From an uncultured Eubacteriales bacterium (GTDB taxonomy: Bacteria; Bacillota; Clostridia; Christensenellales; Aristaeellaceae): a stretch of 50,030 bases of DNA. The stretch is taken from NCBI GenBank assembly GCA_902765395.1, contig CACWZP010000011.1:1-50030 (forward strand). Direction: 5' to 3'. Numbering within the stretch: the first letter of the stretch is position 1; every line of letters starts with the position of its first letter. The notes under the pieces were generated by a model, which made no database searches, was not told the DNA's origin, and saw nothing but the letters and a program-made list of their open reading frames with translations. Positions 1-7,087 of this stretch are shown piece by piece. The position numbers and the translations under genes were made by a program.

Positions 1-180
1 GACCGCCGCCTCCGGGGTCACTGTGGCGGTGAGCTGCAATGTGGCGTTCAGGGCCAGCTGCACCGTGCCCTTGTGGGACAGGGTGACGGTGGTCTTGGCC
101 TTTCCCGCCGCCATGGCGGGCAGGGCCAGCGCCGACAGCGCCAGCAGGATGACGAGCATGAGACTGAGCACCTTCTTCAT
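1..180 (-). CDS. Exported Ig-like (BIG2-type) protein, 5' part only
   Basis: The reading frame begins with ATG at 180 and runs off the window at position 1, so only about 60 residues are seen. It opens with a lysine pair, a hydrophobic stretch and an AMA cleavage-like site near residue 24, a clear Sec signal peptide. What follows (threonine-rich, with LNATLQLTATVTPEA) matches the start of a bacterial Ig-like group 2 domain as in the neighbour. A purine-rich ribosome site (AAGGGGGGG) lies just before the start. It sits 78 bases downstream of a second BIG2 protein on the same strand and may share its transcript. Likely a surface or secreted adhesin-type protein; no specific function can be given. 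Confidence 0.7.
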   Translation of the reverse strand, partial: MKKVLSLMLVILLALSALALPAMAAGKAKTTVTLSHKGTVQLALNATLQLTATVTPEAAV

Positions 181-258
181 GTTGATTTCCCCCCCCTTGT
201 CTGGTTGCTGAATGGATGGCTTCAAACGGCGCGGCACAGTATGTCGCCGCCTGCCGGC

Positions 259-2019
259 CTACGGCACCACCTTGATGGTGATAATGGCCTTCTTCTTGTT
301 GTAGGTGGTGACGGTGATCTTCGCGGTGCCCTTCTTCACGGCGGTGACCAGGCCGCTGGCGTCCACGGTGGCCACGGACTTCTTGCCGCTCTTGAAGGTG
401 AGCGCGCTCCTGGCGGTGCCGGGCTTCAAAGCCGTGCCCAGCTTCAGCGTCTCGCCCACCTTCAGCGTGACCTTCTTGCCGTTGGTGATGCTGATGCCCG
501 TGGGCTTGTAGGGATCGACCACCTTGATGGTGATGGTGGCCTTGGCCTTCTTGTTGGCCTTGGCGGTGACGGTGATCTTCGTGGTGCCCTCCTTCTTTGG
601 AGTAACAATACCGTTGGCGTCTACAGTCGCCACCTTCGGCTTGCTGCTCTTGAAGGTCAGCGCGCTTTTAGCCGTGGAAGGCTGGAGTGTCGCCGTCAGC
701 TTCAGCGTCTTGTCGAGGTTCAGCGTCGCCTTCTTGCCCTGGTTGACAGTCAGCTTCGTGGGCTTGTTGGGATCGGTCACCTTGATCTTGATGCTGCCCT
801 TCTTCCCGTTCTTGGTCTTGACGGTGATGGTCGCCGTGCCCTCGGCCTTGGCCACCGCCAGGCCGCCGTTGTCGATATAAACCACATCGGGCTTGTTGGT
901 GGTGTAGCCCGTGACCTGACAGTGCTTATTGATCGCAAAGGTCGGCACAATCTGTCGCGTTTCGCCGGATTTCAGCTTTAAGGTGCCGTTGGAGCCGGTC
1001 TTTTTCAGGAAAGCGTTTTGAGCAAATCGGGAGCAGCCGTCCACGGCCACACCGTTGATGATGAGCAGTGTGTTTGAATCAAACGTCATGCAACGCATGA
1101 GATCGGAATAGGTGTCATAAAATATTCCGCCGTACTCTTCCTTCCTCGGAGAACGCCCGGTGAAAACCGAATTGAACACTTGAATGAGATATTCGTTTTT
1201 TGATATATCCAAGCGTGTGATATTGTTGTTATCACAAATGAGAACATCGCTGGGGCATGCGCTGACGTCCAGTGATGTGAGCCTGTTGTTATTGCAATAC
1301 AAGTCTATGATGTTCGGGCAGAGACTCACATTCAACGAAGTGAGCTGGTTGTACATGCAGTCTACCGATCCTAATTCCCTGTTGTACCGCAAGTCCAAAC
1401 TCGTGAGTTTGTTGTAACTGCAATTCAATGCTTCCAGCTTGGTATTGTACCGCAAGTCCAGACTCGTGAGTTCATTGTGCCTGCAATCCAATTCTGTCAG
1501 CTTGGTATTGTTCCAGAGATTCAGAGCCAACAGGCCATTATCACTGCAATAGAGGCCTTCGAGGTTGTTAAACCACTCAACGCCGGTCAGATTGCAGATG
1601 CCCATCTCATTGCACCATATATGCGTCACCGCCGCGCGCTCCGCGGCGGACAGCACCCGGTCATGGTTGGTATCGAAATTCTTGTATACATAAGTGCGGA
1701 AAATACTGTTTGGGAAATAGGTTTCATTGATCGGAATGTCCGCCGCGGCGGACACGCCGTATTCGCCGTCCAGCTCCACCCCGTCCGCCGGGGCCGCCAG
1801 CACGGCCTGGTCGCCCTCGAGGGCCTCCGGCGCGGGCCCGGCGTCCTCCACAGGCGCGTCGATCTCTTCCTCGCCGATGGCGAACGCCTCCAGCTCCTCC
1901 ACCGGTGCGTCCACATACTCGCTGAACTCGTCCTCCGCGGTCAGTCCCTCGGCGAACGCGGCTGCCGTCAGTGTGAACGCCAAGACAATGGCCAACAGGC
2001 CTACCCAAATGCGCTTCAT
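259..2019 (-). CDS. Exported leucine-rich-repeat protein with C-terminal BIG2 domains
   Basis: A 586-residue exported protein. Residues 1-24 are a signal peptide. An acidic linker follows, then an EF-hand-like loop at about 116-127 (DTNHDRVLSAAE). From about 135 to 275 there are leucine-rich repeats of the LTSLDLRYN type, with Cys/Asn ladder positions. The C-terminal 250 residues hold three Ig-like group 2 (BIG2) modules, each ending in a TITVK-like strand. This EF-hand/LRR/BIG2 order is common in surface proteins of gut Clostridia. No sortase motif or S-layer domain is seen at the end, so cell attachment is unclear. The start is supported by AAGGAGG before ATG 2019 and by a promoter just upstream. 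Probably binds a surface ligand; ligand unknown. Confidence 0.85.
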   Translation of the reverse strand: MKRIWVGLLAIVLAFTLTAAAFAEGLTAEDEFSEYVDAPVEELEAFAIGEEEIDAPVEDAGPAPEALEGDQAVLAAPADGVELDGEYGVSAAADIPINETYFPNSIFRTYVYKNFDTNHDRVLSAAERAAVTHIWCNEMGICNLTGVEWFNNLEGLYCSDNGLLALNLWNNTKLTELDCRHNELTSLDLRYNTKLEALNCSYNKLTSLDLRYNRELGSVDCMYNQLTSLNVSLCPNIIDLYCNNNRLTSLDVSACPSDVLICDNNNITRLDISKNEYLIQVFNSVFTGRSPRKEEYGGIFYDTYSDLMRCMTFDSNTLLIINGVAVDGCSRFAQNAFLKKTGSNGTLKLKSGETRQIVPTFAINKHCQVTGYTTNKPDVVYIDNGGLAVAKAEGTATITVKTKNGKKGSIKIKVTDPNKPTKLTVNQGKKATLNLDKTLKLTATLQPSTAKSALTFKSSKPKVATVDANGIVTPKKEGTTKITVTAKANKKAKATITIKVVDPYKPTGISITNGKKVTLKVGETLKLGTALKPGTARSALTFKSGKKSVATVDASGLVTAVKKGTAKITVTTYNKKKAIITIKVVP

Positions 2020-2072
2020 TCTTCTTCCTCCTTACCGAATGTCATAATTTTGTCACCATTCAGAGCGATTCT

Positions 2073-2101
2073 ATTATATAAAAGCGTCATACGAAATACA
2101 A
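2073..2101 (-). promoter_or_regulatory. Sigma-A-type promoter of the LRR/BIG2 gene
   Basis: On the minus strand TTGTAT (2096-2101) and TATAAT (2073-2078) are separated by 17 bp. The leader to the ATG at 2019 is about 50 nt and contains AAGGAGG. Confidence 0.7.
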
Positions 2102-2167
2102 TAGACGGCCGCGAGATGTTAGAAAAAAGTAAAGAATTATAAATGATGTGTTAATGACCAGGCGCGT

Positions 2168-2196
2168 TTGCCAAGACGCCCCGCTGATGCTATAAT
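2168..2196 (+). promoter_or_regulatory. Promoter of the CCA-adding enzyme gene
   Basis: TTGCCA (2168-2173), a 17-bp spacer and TATAAT (2191-2196) predict a transcript start near 2203. That is only a few bases before the first in-frame ATG, so this mRNA may be leaderless or use a downstream start. Confidence 0.75.
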
Positions 2197-2206
2197 ATCC
2201 CCGGTG

Positions 2207-3592
2207 ATGCGAATGAACACGTTTGAACAGGACATGGCGCTGGCGAAGGAGATCGCGCGGCGGACGGCGCAGGCCGGGGGCCGGGCGATGTTCGTGGGCG
2301 GCGTCGTGCGGGACGGCCTGCTGGGCGTACCCTGCAAGGACATCGACCTGGAGGTCTACGGCCTTGCGCCGCAGGCCCTGAAGGCGCTGCTGTCCGGGCT
2401 GGGCGAGGTGGTGGAGAAGGGCGCGAGCTTTGGCGTGTATGGCCTGGCCCACTCGAACATCGACGTGGCCATGCCCAGAAGGGAGCGCCGCACCGGCGAT
2501 AAGCACACCGATTTTGACGTGTCCGTGGACCCGAACCTGTCCTTTGAAGCGGCCAGCATGCGCCGGGACTTCACCATCAACGCCATGCTGCGGGACGCGC
2601 TGACCGGCGAGTTGATCGACCTGTGGGGCGGCCAGGCGGACCTGGCGGCGCGGCGCATCCGCCACGTGAACGACACAACCTTCGCCGAGGACGCCCTGCG
2701 GGTGTTCCGTGCGGCGCAGTTTGCCGCGCGGCTGGCGGGGGAGATCGACCCGGCCACCGGGGCGCTGTGCGCGTCCATGGACGTGGGGCAATTGTCCGTG
2801 GAGCGGGTGTTCGATGAGCTGTGCAAGGCGCTGTTGAAGGCCCAGAGGCCGTCCGTGTTCTTCCGGGCGCTGCGGCGGATGGACCACCTGAAGGAGTACT
2901 TCCCGGAGCTCATGGCCTGCGTGGGCGTTGAACAGAACCCGGTCTACCACCCCGAGGGAGACGTGTTCGAGCACACGATGCTGGTGCTGGACTGCGCGGC
3001 GGAGCTGCGGGATGCGGCCCAGTGGCCGCTGGGCTTCATGGTCGCCGCGCTGACCCACGACCTGGGCAAGCCGCTGGTGACGGCGGTACAGCCCGACGGC
3101 AAGATCACTTCCTACAGCCACGAGGTGGCGGGCCTGCCGGTGTGCGAGCGCCAGCTGCGCCGGCTGACCAATCACGCGAAGCTGATCGAGTACGCGAAGA
3201 ACATGATGTGGCTGCACATGCGGCCCAACGTGCTGGCCCAGTGCCGCTCCAAAAAGAAAAAGACCCGGGCCATGTTCGACCTGAGCCTGTGCCCGGAGGA
3301 TTTGATCCTGCTGTCCCGGGCGGACGCCTCCGGCAAGCTGGACCGGCCCTATGACCCGGCCAACGAGGCCTTCCTGCGGGAGCGCCTGGAGGACTATCGC
3401 CAAGTGATGGCCCGGCCCATGGTGACCGGCAAGGACCTGGTGGCCGCGGGGCTCCAGCCCGGGCCGGACTTCGCCCGCTGGCTGGACCGCGCCAAGCAGC
3501 TCCACTTCTCCGGCCAGGACAAGGCCCGTGCCCTCCGGCAGGTGCTGGGGGAGGCGAAGAGGGGGAGTTCAGAGCTGAGAGTTGAGAGTTGA
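2207..3592 (+). CDS. cca: CCA tRNA nucleotidyltransferase with HD domain
   Basis: Adds or repairs the 3'-terminal CCA of tRNA using CTP and ATP. The N-terminal nucleotidyltransferase core has the class II signature FVGGVVRD followed by the metal-binding DIDLEV, and then RRDFTINAM. A C-terminal HD phosphohydrolase domain follows (FEHTMLVLD and THDLGKP). At about 461 residues it fits the CCA/poly(A) polymerase family. In-frame starts at 2207, 2213 and 2234 are possible: the first two nearly coincide with the predicted transcript start, and 2234 has a GAACAGG before it. Both tRNAs in this window already encode CCA, so here the enzyme would mainly do repair. The last codons (SSELRVES) are translated from a simple AGAGTTGAG repeat, so the natural C-terminus has probably been altered by repeat insertion. 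Confidence 0.9.
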   Translation: MRMNTFEQDMALAKEIARRTAQAGGRAMFVGGVVRDGLLGVPCKDIDLEVYGLAPQALKALLSGLGEVVEKGASFGVYGLAHSNIDVAMPRRERRTGDKHTDFDVSVDPNLSFEAASMRRDFTINAMLRDALTGELIDLWGGQADLAARRIRHVNDTTFAEDALRVFRAAQFAARLAGEIDPATGALCASMDVGQLSVERVFDELCKALLKAQRPSVFFRALRRMDHLKEYFPELMACVGVEQNPVYHPEGDVFEHTMLVLDCAAELRDAAQWPLGFMVAALTHDLGKPLVTAVQPDGKITSYSHEVAGLPVCERQLRRLTNHAKLIEYAKNMMWLHMRPNVLAQCRSKKKKTRAMFDLSLCPEDLILLSRADASGKLDRPYDPANEAFLRERLEDYRQVMARPMVTGKDLVAAGLQPGPDFARWLDRAKQLHFSGQDKARALRQVLGEAKRGSSELRVES

Positions 3593-3599
3593 GATGGGA

Positions 3600-3642
3600 G
3601 CAACGGGGAGGCTTCGACCTTGGGTCGAAGCCTCCCCGTTGC
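3600..3642. repeat. Perfect 20-bp inverted repeat between convergent genes
   Basis: GCAACGGGGAGGCTTCGACC pairs fully with 3623-3642 around a 3-nt loop. There is no T-tract on either side, so it is not a textbook terminator. It may still end both convergent transcripts (cca and the sigma-like gene). Its GGGGAGG core links it to the dispersed palindrome family of this window. Confidence 0.8.
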
Positions 3643-3763
3643 TATTGGGAGAAGAATTGGCACCGTGCGTTCCCTTCATGTACAAGGGGCAGCGACGGCC
3701 TCCGGCCAGCCATATGGCGTCGCTGCAGCGTTTTTTCCTGCCGCCTTTGGAAAGCCGTTCCAG

Positions 3764-4408
3764 TCAACTGCCCCAGCCCCGCCGAAACGCCTTGGACCCG
3801 CGCCGGGCGCTGGTCTTGCCCCGCTCGCCCAGCCCGGCCAGCGCCCGCAGGCTCGGGTCCCGGGCCAGGTTGTTGGTGGCACGGAAGAACAGCTGGTAGG
3901 CCTGGCCCACGCTGACGCCCAGCCGCTCCGCTGCCTGACGATAGCTGAAGCCACGCAGCTTGCACAGCTCCACCACCTGCCGCTGGCCCTCGCTCTTCAG
4001 CCGCGCCACGGCCTCGCGCACATCCCGGCACAGCTCGTCCCGCAGGATGGCCTCGTCCGCGTCTGGCAGCGTCTCGTCCGCCAGCAGGTCGCCCGCGGTG
4101 ACGCCCTCGCCGTCGCCCGTGCGCAGCGGCCCGTCCAGCGCGACCGCGCCGGTGTGGGGACGGGTGAAGTGGCCCTGCCGCAGCCCCAGCGCGCTGTTGA
4201 ACTCCATTTGGATGTGCCAGCAGGCCCAGCCCGACCAGCTCTTGCCCGCGTTGGGGTCGAAGCTGTCTGCCGCCTTCATCAGCCCGATGCACCCGGCCTG
4301 GATCAGGTCCTCCATGGACACCGCCCGGTCCAGCGCGCACACCCGGGCGTAGCGCTTCGCCATCATCACCAGCAGCCCCTTGTTCTGCTCATAAACCTCT
4401 TCGTACAT
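3764..4408 (-). CDS. Small sigma-70-family factor (region 2 and region 4)
   Basis: A 214-residue protein with two sigma-70 modules. Residues about 12-75 match region 2, including AKRYAR, MEDLIQAGCIGLMKAADSFD and an aromatic stretch (SWSGWACWHIQ) typical of the -10-melting helix. Residues about 135-195 form a region 4 helix-turn-helix (RGFSYRQAAERLGVSVGQAY). Regions 1 and 3 are missing, as in alternative or accessory sigma-like proteins of Clostridia and their phages. The start at 4408 (GGGGTGAAG before it) is preferred because the long upstream extension would contain the promoter. The promoter carries two LexA-like boxes, so the factor is probably induced by DNA damage. Its target promoters are unknown; an anti-sigma or regulator role without RNA polymerase binding cannot be excluded. 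Confidence 0.8.
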   Translation of the reverse strand: MYEEVYEQNKGLLVMMAKRYARVCALDRAVSMEDLIQAGCIGLMKAADSFDPNAGKSWSGWACWHIQMEFNSALGLRQGHFTRPHTGAVALDGPLRTGDGEGVTAGDLLADETLPDADEAILRDELCRDVREAVARLKSEGQRQVVELCKLRGFSYRQAAERLGVSVGQAYQLFFRATNNLARDPSLRALAGLGERGKTSARRGSKAFRRGWGS

Positions 4409-4438
4409 CCACTTCACCCCCGTAAGCGTCGAAATATA

Positions 4439-4450
4439 GAACAAATGTTC
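4439..4450. promoter_or_regulatory. LexA (SOS) box 1 at the sigma-like gene start site
   Basis: GAACAAATGTTC is a perfect GAAC-N4-GTTC palindrome, the Bacillota LexA/DinR consensus, and the inner AAAT also fits the RNRY pattern. It lies just downstream of the -10 box, over the expected transcript start. Confidence 0.7.
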
Positions 4451-4462
4451 GATTATGGGATG

Positions 4463-4491
4463 ATTATACCACACGCCCCGCCAAAATGCAA
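4463..4491 (-). promoter_or_regulatory. Promoter of the sigma-like gene
   Basis: On the minus strand TTGCAT (4486-4491), a 17-bp spacer and TATAAT (4463-4468). It is bracketed by the two LexA-like boxes. Confidence 0.8.
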
Positions 4492-4501
4492 CCCCAAAAT
4501 C

Positions 4502-4513
4502 GAACAAATATTC
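4502..4513. promoter_or_regulatory. LexA-like box 2 upstream of the -35 element
   Basis: GAACAAATATTC matches GAAC-N4-GTTC at all but one position and is flanked by C and G as in the consensus. It is 63 bp from box 1, about six helical turns. Confidence 0.5.
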
Positions 4514-4558
4514 GATTTTATTTTTGGCATATCGCGTTGGATGACGAAGCGGCGGCAG

Positions 4559-4582
4559 TAAAAAACCGCCCAGGCGGGCGGT
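4559..4582 (-). terminator. Rho-independent terminator, leftward
   Basis: On the minus strand ACCGCCC pairs with GGGCGGT and is followed by TTTTTT. It lies downstream of the exported gene that ends at 4752, with a dispersed repeat in between. Confidence 0.75.
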
Positions 4583-4597
4583 GATATTGATATGAAG

Positions 4598-4636
4598 AGA
4601 TTCTTCGACTTCGGCTGCGCCTCCGCTCAGAATGAC
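4598..4636 (+). repeat. 39-bp dispersed element, copy 1
   Basis: It begins AGATTCTTCGACTTCGGC and ends CTCAGAATGAC. A second copy with very few changes is at 24417-24455. The ends (ATTCTTCGAC and CAGAATGAC) suggest a partial palindrome. The rest of the 4409-4751 gap holds only the promoter, the terminator and GC-rich filler. Confidence 0.75.
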
Positions 4637-4751
4637 AACCATGCGATGCGTGTCATCCCAAGGGGAGGCGATGAATCCAGATGACATTGCCCGGGCGGGC
4701 GGTGATGGTGTGTGTTTCGCTGCCGTTTCCGGCGAGGGCGGGGCGGGCCGT

Positions 4752-5354
4752 CTACGGCTTGCAGTTGCCGCAGGGCTTGTAACCGTCGGCAATCAGATCC
4801 TCCCGGGACCCGGTGTAGTTCTGGCGGTTTTTCGGCTTCATCTGGGTGACGGAGGGGCAGGTGGGGAAGTGGAAGCGCTTGGTGTTGGTGTTCAGCACGT
4901 AATCGGCGGCCGCGCCGGATTCATCCGGCAACGCCGTCGCGTCCGCCGCGGCTTGCGCGTCGCCGGAAAAGTATGCCGCGAAGGAGGTGGTGTAATCCTT
5001 GAGCGCGGCGGCGTCCGCAGCGTCGCAACCCATCAGCCGCTCGCCGCCGTCATACAGCGCGCAGGCGTCCCAGTCCGCCAGGGGGATCAGCCGGGAATAG
5101 ACCTCGGCCATGTCCGCCTGGGGGCCCGTGAGGGCGTAGGCCATCGACTGCGCCGCGTCCGTCCAGGTGACCACGGCCTGGCCGTCCTGCGAGAGGATCA
5201 TGTTCAGCGCGTCGCTGGAAAACGCCTGCTCCACGGTCTCGGGCGTCAGGTTCAGCTCGCCCTCCACGTAGTCCAGCACGGCGCCTGTCCCGTCGGCGTG
5301 CGCCGCGGCGCAGAGCAGCACCATCGCAAGCAGTATAACCCAAAGCTTCTTCAT
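4752..5354 (-). CDS. Exported protein with C-terminal Cys/His (Ada-like) metal-binding tail
   Basis: A 200-residue protein with a signal peptide (residues 1-21, ending AHA) and a middle region without a recognised fold. The last 45 residues hold a pattern with one His and three Cys (FHFPTCPSV, about 25 residues, then GYKPCGNC). This resembles the Ada-type zinc-binding tails found at the ends of secreted nucleases and hypothetical proteins in Bacillota. GGAGGGG precedes the ATG at 5354, and a promoter lies just upstream. It acts outside the cytoplasm and may bind zinc; its biochemical role is unknown. Confidence 0.75.
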   Translation of the reverse strand: MKKLWVILLAMVLLCAAAHADGTGAVLDYVEGELNLTPETVEQAFSSDALNMILSQDGQAVVTWTDAAQSMAYALTGPQADMAEVYSRLIPLADWDACALYDGGERLMGCDAADAAALKDYTTSFAAYFSGDAQAAADATALPDESGAAADYVLNTNTKRFHFPTCPSVTQMKPKNRQNYTGSREDLIADGYKPCGNCKP

Positions 5355-5391
5355 GGTATGCCCCTCCGGTTGTTGGTTTTTTTTCACTGAT

Positions 5392-5420
5392 ATAATAACA
5401 CAGAGTGGGTGTATGTGCAA
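5392..5420 (-). promoter_or_regulatory. Promoter of the exported Cys-tail gene
   Basis: On the minus strand TTGCAC (5415-5420), 17-bp spacer, TATTAT (5392-5397). Confidence 0.6.
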
Positions 5421-5439
5421 ATATATTTCACAAGGACAT

Positions 5440-5474
5440 AAGAAAAGCCCGAAACCACAGGGATTTCGGACTTT
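5440..5474 (-). terminator. Terminator of tRNA-Pro
   Basis: On the minus strand AGTCCGAAA and TTTCGGGCT form a 9-bp stem (one wobble or mismatch), followed by TTTCTT. It lies immediately 3' of the tRNA. Confidence 0.75.
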
Positions 5475-5477
5475 CGT

Positions 5478-5554
5478 TGGTCTGGGTGAGAGGATTCGAA
5501 CCTCCGGCCTCTTGAACCCCATTCAAGCACGCTACCAAACTGCGCTACACCCAG
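5478..5554 (-). tRNA. tRNA-Pro (anticodon GGG), CCA encoded
   Basis: Acceptor CTGGGTG pairs with CACCCAG. The D-arm is GCGC/GCGT. The anticodon stem is CTTGA/TCAAG with loop ATGGGGT, giving anticodon GGG for CCC codons. The T-arm is GGAGG-TTCGAAT-CCTCT. Discriminator A and CCA are encoded at 5478-5481. A consensus promoter and a terminator flank it, so it is transcribed alone. Confidence 0.95.
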
Positions 5555-5597
5555 ATATGAAGTTGTCTGCGAGGGGATTCCCTCGACAACACAAGAT

Positions 5598-5626
5598 ATT
5601 ATACAACCCTTTGAAGGATTTGTCAA
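5598..5626 (-). promoter_or_regulatory. Consensus promoter of tRNA-Pro
   Basis: TTGACA (5621-5626, minus strand), 17 bp, TATAAT (5598-5603). The short leader contains a GTTGTC/GACAAC hairpin that may guide 5' processing. Confidence 0.85.
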
Positions 5627-5694
5627 GGCAAAAATGCGGGAAAGGGACGGGCAGGGCTGTAAAGTTTGAGAGAATCAATGTCAATTACAGCAAG

Positions 5695-6003
5695 TCAGAG
5701 GTTTACGTCCTCATTCATCTGTCGCAGTTCGTCCGCGATACGTTGGAGAGACTGGATTTGCGTATCGGTCAGACCCTTAGTCGAGATGGAAGGCGAGTTG
5801 GCGACGCCCAGCAGATAATCGCAGGATACGCCAAAGATGCCGGAGATGCGAACCAAAATGTCGTAGGGCGGAAGGTGGATGCCGTTTTCATAAGCGCTGA
5901 TAACGGATTTGGACACACCGAGCATTTTGCCTAATTCGGTTTGCGTCAGATGACGTTGCATACGCAATTCTCGAATATGCTCACAGACAACAGAATAGAT
6001 CAT
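5695..6003 (-). CDS. XRE-family transcriptional regulator
   Basis: A 102-residue regulator. Residues about 8-62 are a Cro/C1-type helix-turn-helix (LTQTELGKMLGVSKSVISAY, then LPPYDILVRISGIFGVSCDYLLG). A short helical C-terminal tail (TDTQIQSLQRIADELRQM) probably serves dimerisation. The start at 6003 has GGAGGGTG before it; a longer upstream frame lacks a ribosome site. The gene is AT-richer than its surroundings. It is transcribed away from a consensus promoter at 6070-6098, the usual layout for a repressor controlling itself and its divergent neighbours. A possible own -10 (TATAAT) is at 6041-6046 on the minus strand. Confidence 0.9.
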   Translation of the reverse strand: MIYSVVCEHIRELRMQRHLTQTELGKMLGVSKSVISAYENGIHLPPYDILVRISGIFGVSCDYLLGVANSPSISTKGLTDTQIQSLQRIADELRQMNEDVNL

Positions 6004-6069
6004 AAGCACCCTCCAAATAGAATATATGCAAAAGGAGTAAATTATAAGTGGAAATAAATCCATAAATAG

Positions 6070-6098
6070 TTGACATATAGTTTTGAACAATGTATAAT
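6070..6098 (+). promoter_or_regulatory. Perfect-consensus promoter of the AT-rich island
   Basis: TTGACA (6070-6075), 17 bp, TATAAT (6093-6098). It faces away from the XRE gene. The predicted start (about 6105) falls right at an AAGGAG sequence. Confidence 0.85.
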
Positions 6099-6119
6099 TC
6101 AAGTTAAGGAGTTTGTGGC

Positions 6120-6236
6120 ATGGGAGGGAAACGATATTGTAGATTGAATTGCAGACAATGCCACAGAAAACTGGCACTACTGGTCACTTGGCAACTACTG
6201 CCTGGAATTTCGAACGGCAGGCGTCGGTTGCGTTAG
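6120..6236 (+). CDS. Possible 38-residue Cys-rich small protein (or 5' structured leader)
   Basis: ATG 6120 follows AAGGAG at a spacing of 8 nt and opens 38 codons ending TAG at 6234-6236. The product is basic and has a Cys/His cluster near its start (YCRLNCRQCH) and an Arg-rich end. No family is recognised. Against translation, the ribosome site would lie at the very 5' end of the mRNA, and TGTGGCAT (6114-6121) can pair perfectly with ATGCCACA (6158-6165), hiding the start codon. The segment could therefore be a regulated leader peptide, a genuine small protein, or a non-coding RNA ahead of the gene at 6329. Confidence 0.4.
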   Translation: MGGKRYCRLNCRQCHRKLALLVTWQLLPGISNGRRRLR

Positions 6237-6328
6237 GATATGAGAAGTTGCGTGGGATGCCATAGGCTGTCAAAACGGCATTAAGAGAGATTGTAAGAGA
6301 TGCTTGATTTAGAGGGAGTGGTTGCAAG

Positions 6329-6595
6329 ATGGTGCGGTTGACAAAGGAAATTAGGGATAAGTTGCTTCGAATGAATGAAGGTTTTTGCAGGACGACATAT
6401 AACCCCCAGAAGAATTTTACTATTACCACAAAGTATACTATTCGTGATGGCAAGCTTTACTTTCAAGAAAGTGGGAAGACTTCTTGGGCCGATAGTCGTT
6501 TTAGCAACCCAGAGTATGAAGCAGACGAGGGACAAACCCATCGCTTTTTGAAACAGTGGTTTGATGACATGGATTATGATGAAGATGAACAATAA
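6329..6595 (+). CDS. Small acidic-tailed hypothetical protein
   Basis: An 88-residue protein with no signal peptide or membrane segment. It starts basic (VRLTKEIRDKLLRMNEGF), has a beta-rich middle (NFTITTKYTIRDGKLYFQES), and ends in an acidic tail (DDMDYDEDEQ). Not recognised. A weak GAGGGAG lies upstream of ATG 6329. Codon use is AT-rich compared with the chromosome around it. The next gene starts 14 nt after its stop, so the two are co-transcribed. Its position in a divergent XRE unit suggests an accessory or mobile origin, but nothing shows a toxin, antitoxin or immunity role. Confidence 0.65.
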   Translation: MVRLTKEIRDKLLRMNEGFCRTTYNPQKNFTITTKYTIRDGKLYFQESGKTSWADSRFSNPEYEADEGQTHRFLKQWFDDMDYDEDEQ

Positions 6596-6609
6596 GGAGA
6601 GTGATACAG

Positions 6610-7044
6610 ATGAATAGAAAATTGTGGCTTATGATAACTCTGGTTTATGTAGTTTCAGTGATACTGTGTGGAATGGCCGTTGCTGAAGGGATTGATCTTG
6701 ATTCGTTAAGTGTGAAGGAACTGTTGGACTTACAAACACAATTAGACCATAAGATTGTTGAATTATCACCTTACGAAAACTGCGTATTATATGAAGGGAA
6801 ATATATCGCTGGAAAAGAATTTGAACCAGGGACATATGTCTTTGATTGCGTTAGTGTGCGCGAGAATACTTTCCATCAGTGTTATGTTCATCTATACTGT
6901 TTAGATAAAGACACAGGTGAGTATGTCGAAAATGAGACTATATGGGGCGCGAATTTATATCTTGATGAGAAGCTGTCTGCTACGCTAGAGGAAAACGATA
7001 TGATAGAGATTGAGGATGGAATTCTTGTCGCTCATATGAGATAG
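6610..7044 (+). CDS. Exported hypothetical protein of the AT-rich island
   Basis: A 144-residue protein. ATG 6610 is preferred over GTG 6601 because AAGGAGA (6594-6600) sits 9 nt before the ATG. Residues 1-25 are a signal peptide (hydrophobic core, then AVAEG). A short Leu-rich helix follows (SVKELLDLQTQLDHKIVEL), then a beta domain with YEGKYIAGKEFEPGTYVF. A YxAGKDIPxGTY-like motif of this kind occurs in small exported proteins of Clostridia, function unknown. It is the last gene of the island, followed by a terminator at 7088. Confidence 0.75.
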   Translation: MNRKLWLMITLVYVVSVILCGMAVAEGIDLDSLSVKELLDLQTQLDHKIVELSPYENCVLYEGKYIAGKEFEPGTYVFDCVSVRENTFHQCYVHLYCLDKDTGEYVENETIWGANLYLDEKLSATLEENDMIEIEDGILVAHMR

Positions 7045-7087
7045 ACGGTATCAGTCTTTTCTCGATTGACAACACAGTGATGCGAGT

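Noticed and set aside
6120-7044. Toxin-antitoxin module
   Set aside because: An XRE regulator and small genes are present, but the XRE gene is divergent, not overlapping. One product is exported, and no toxin fold can be recognised.
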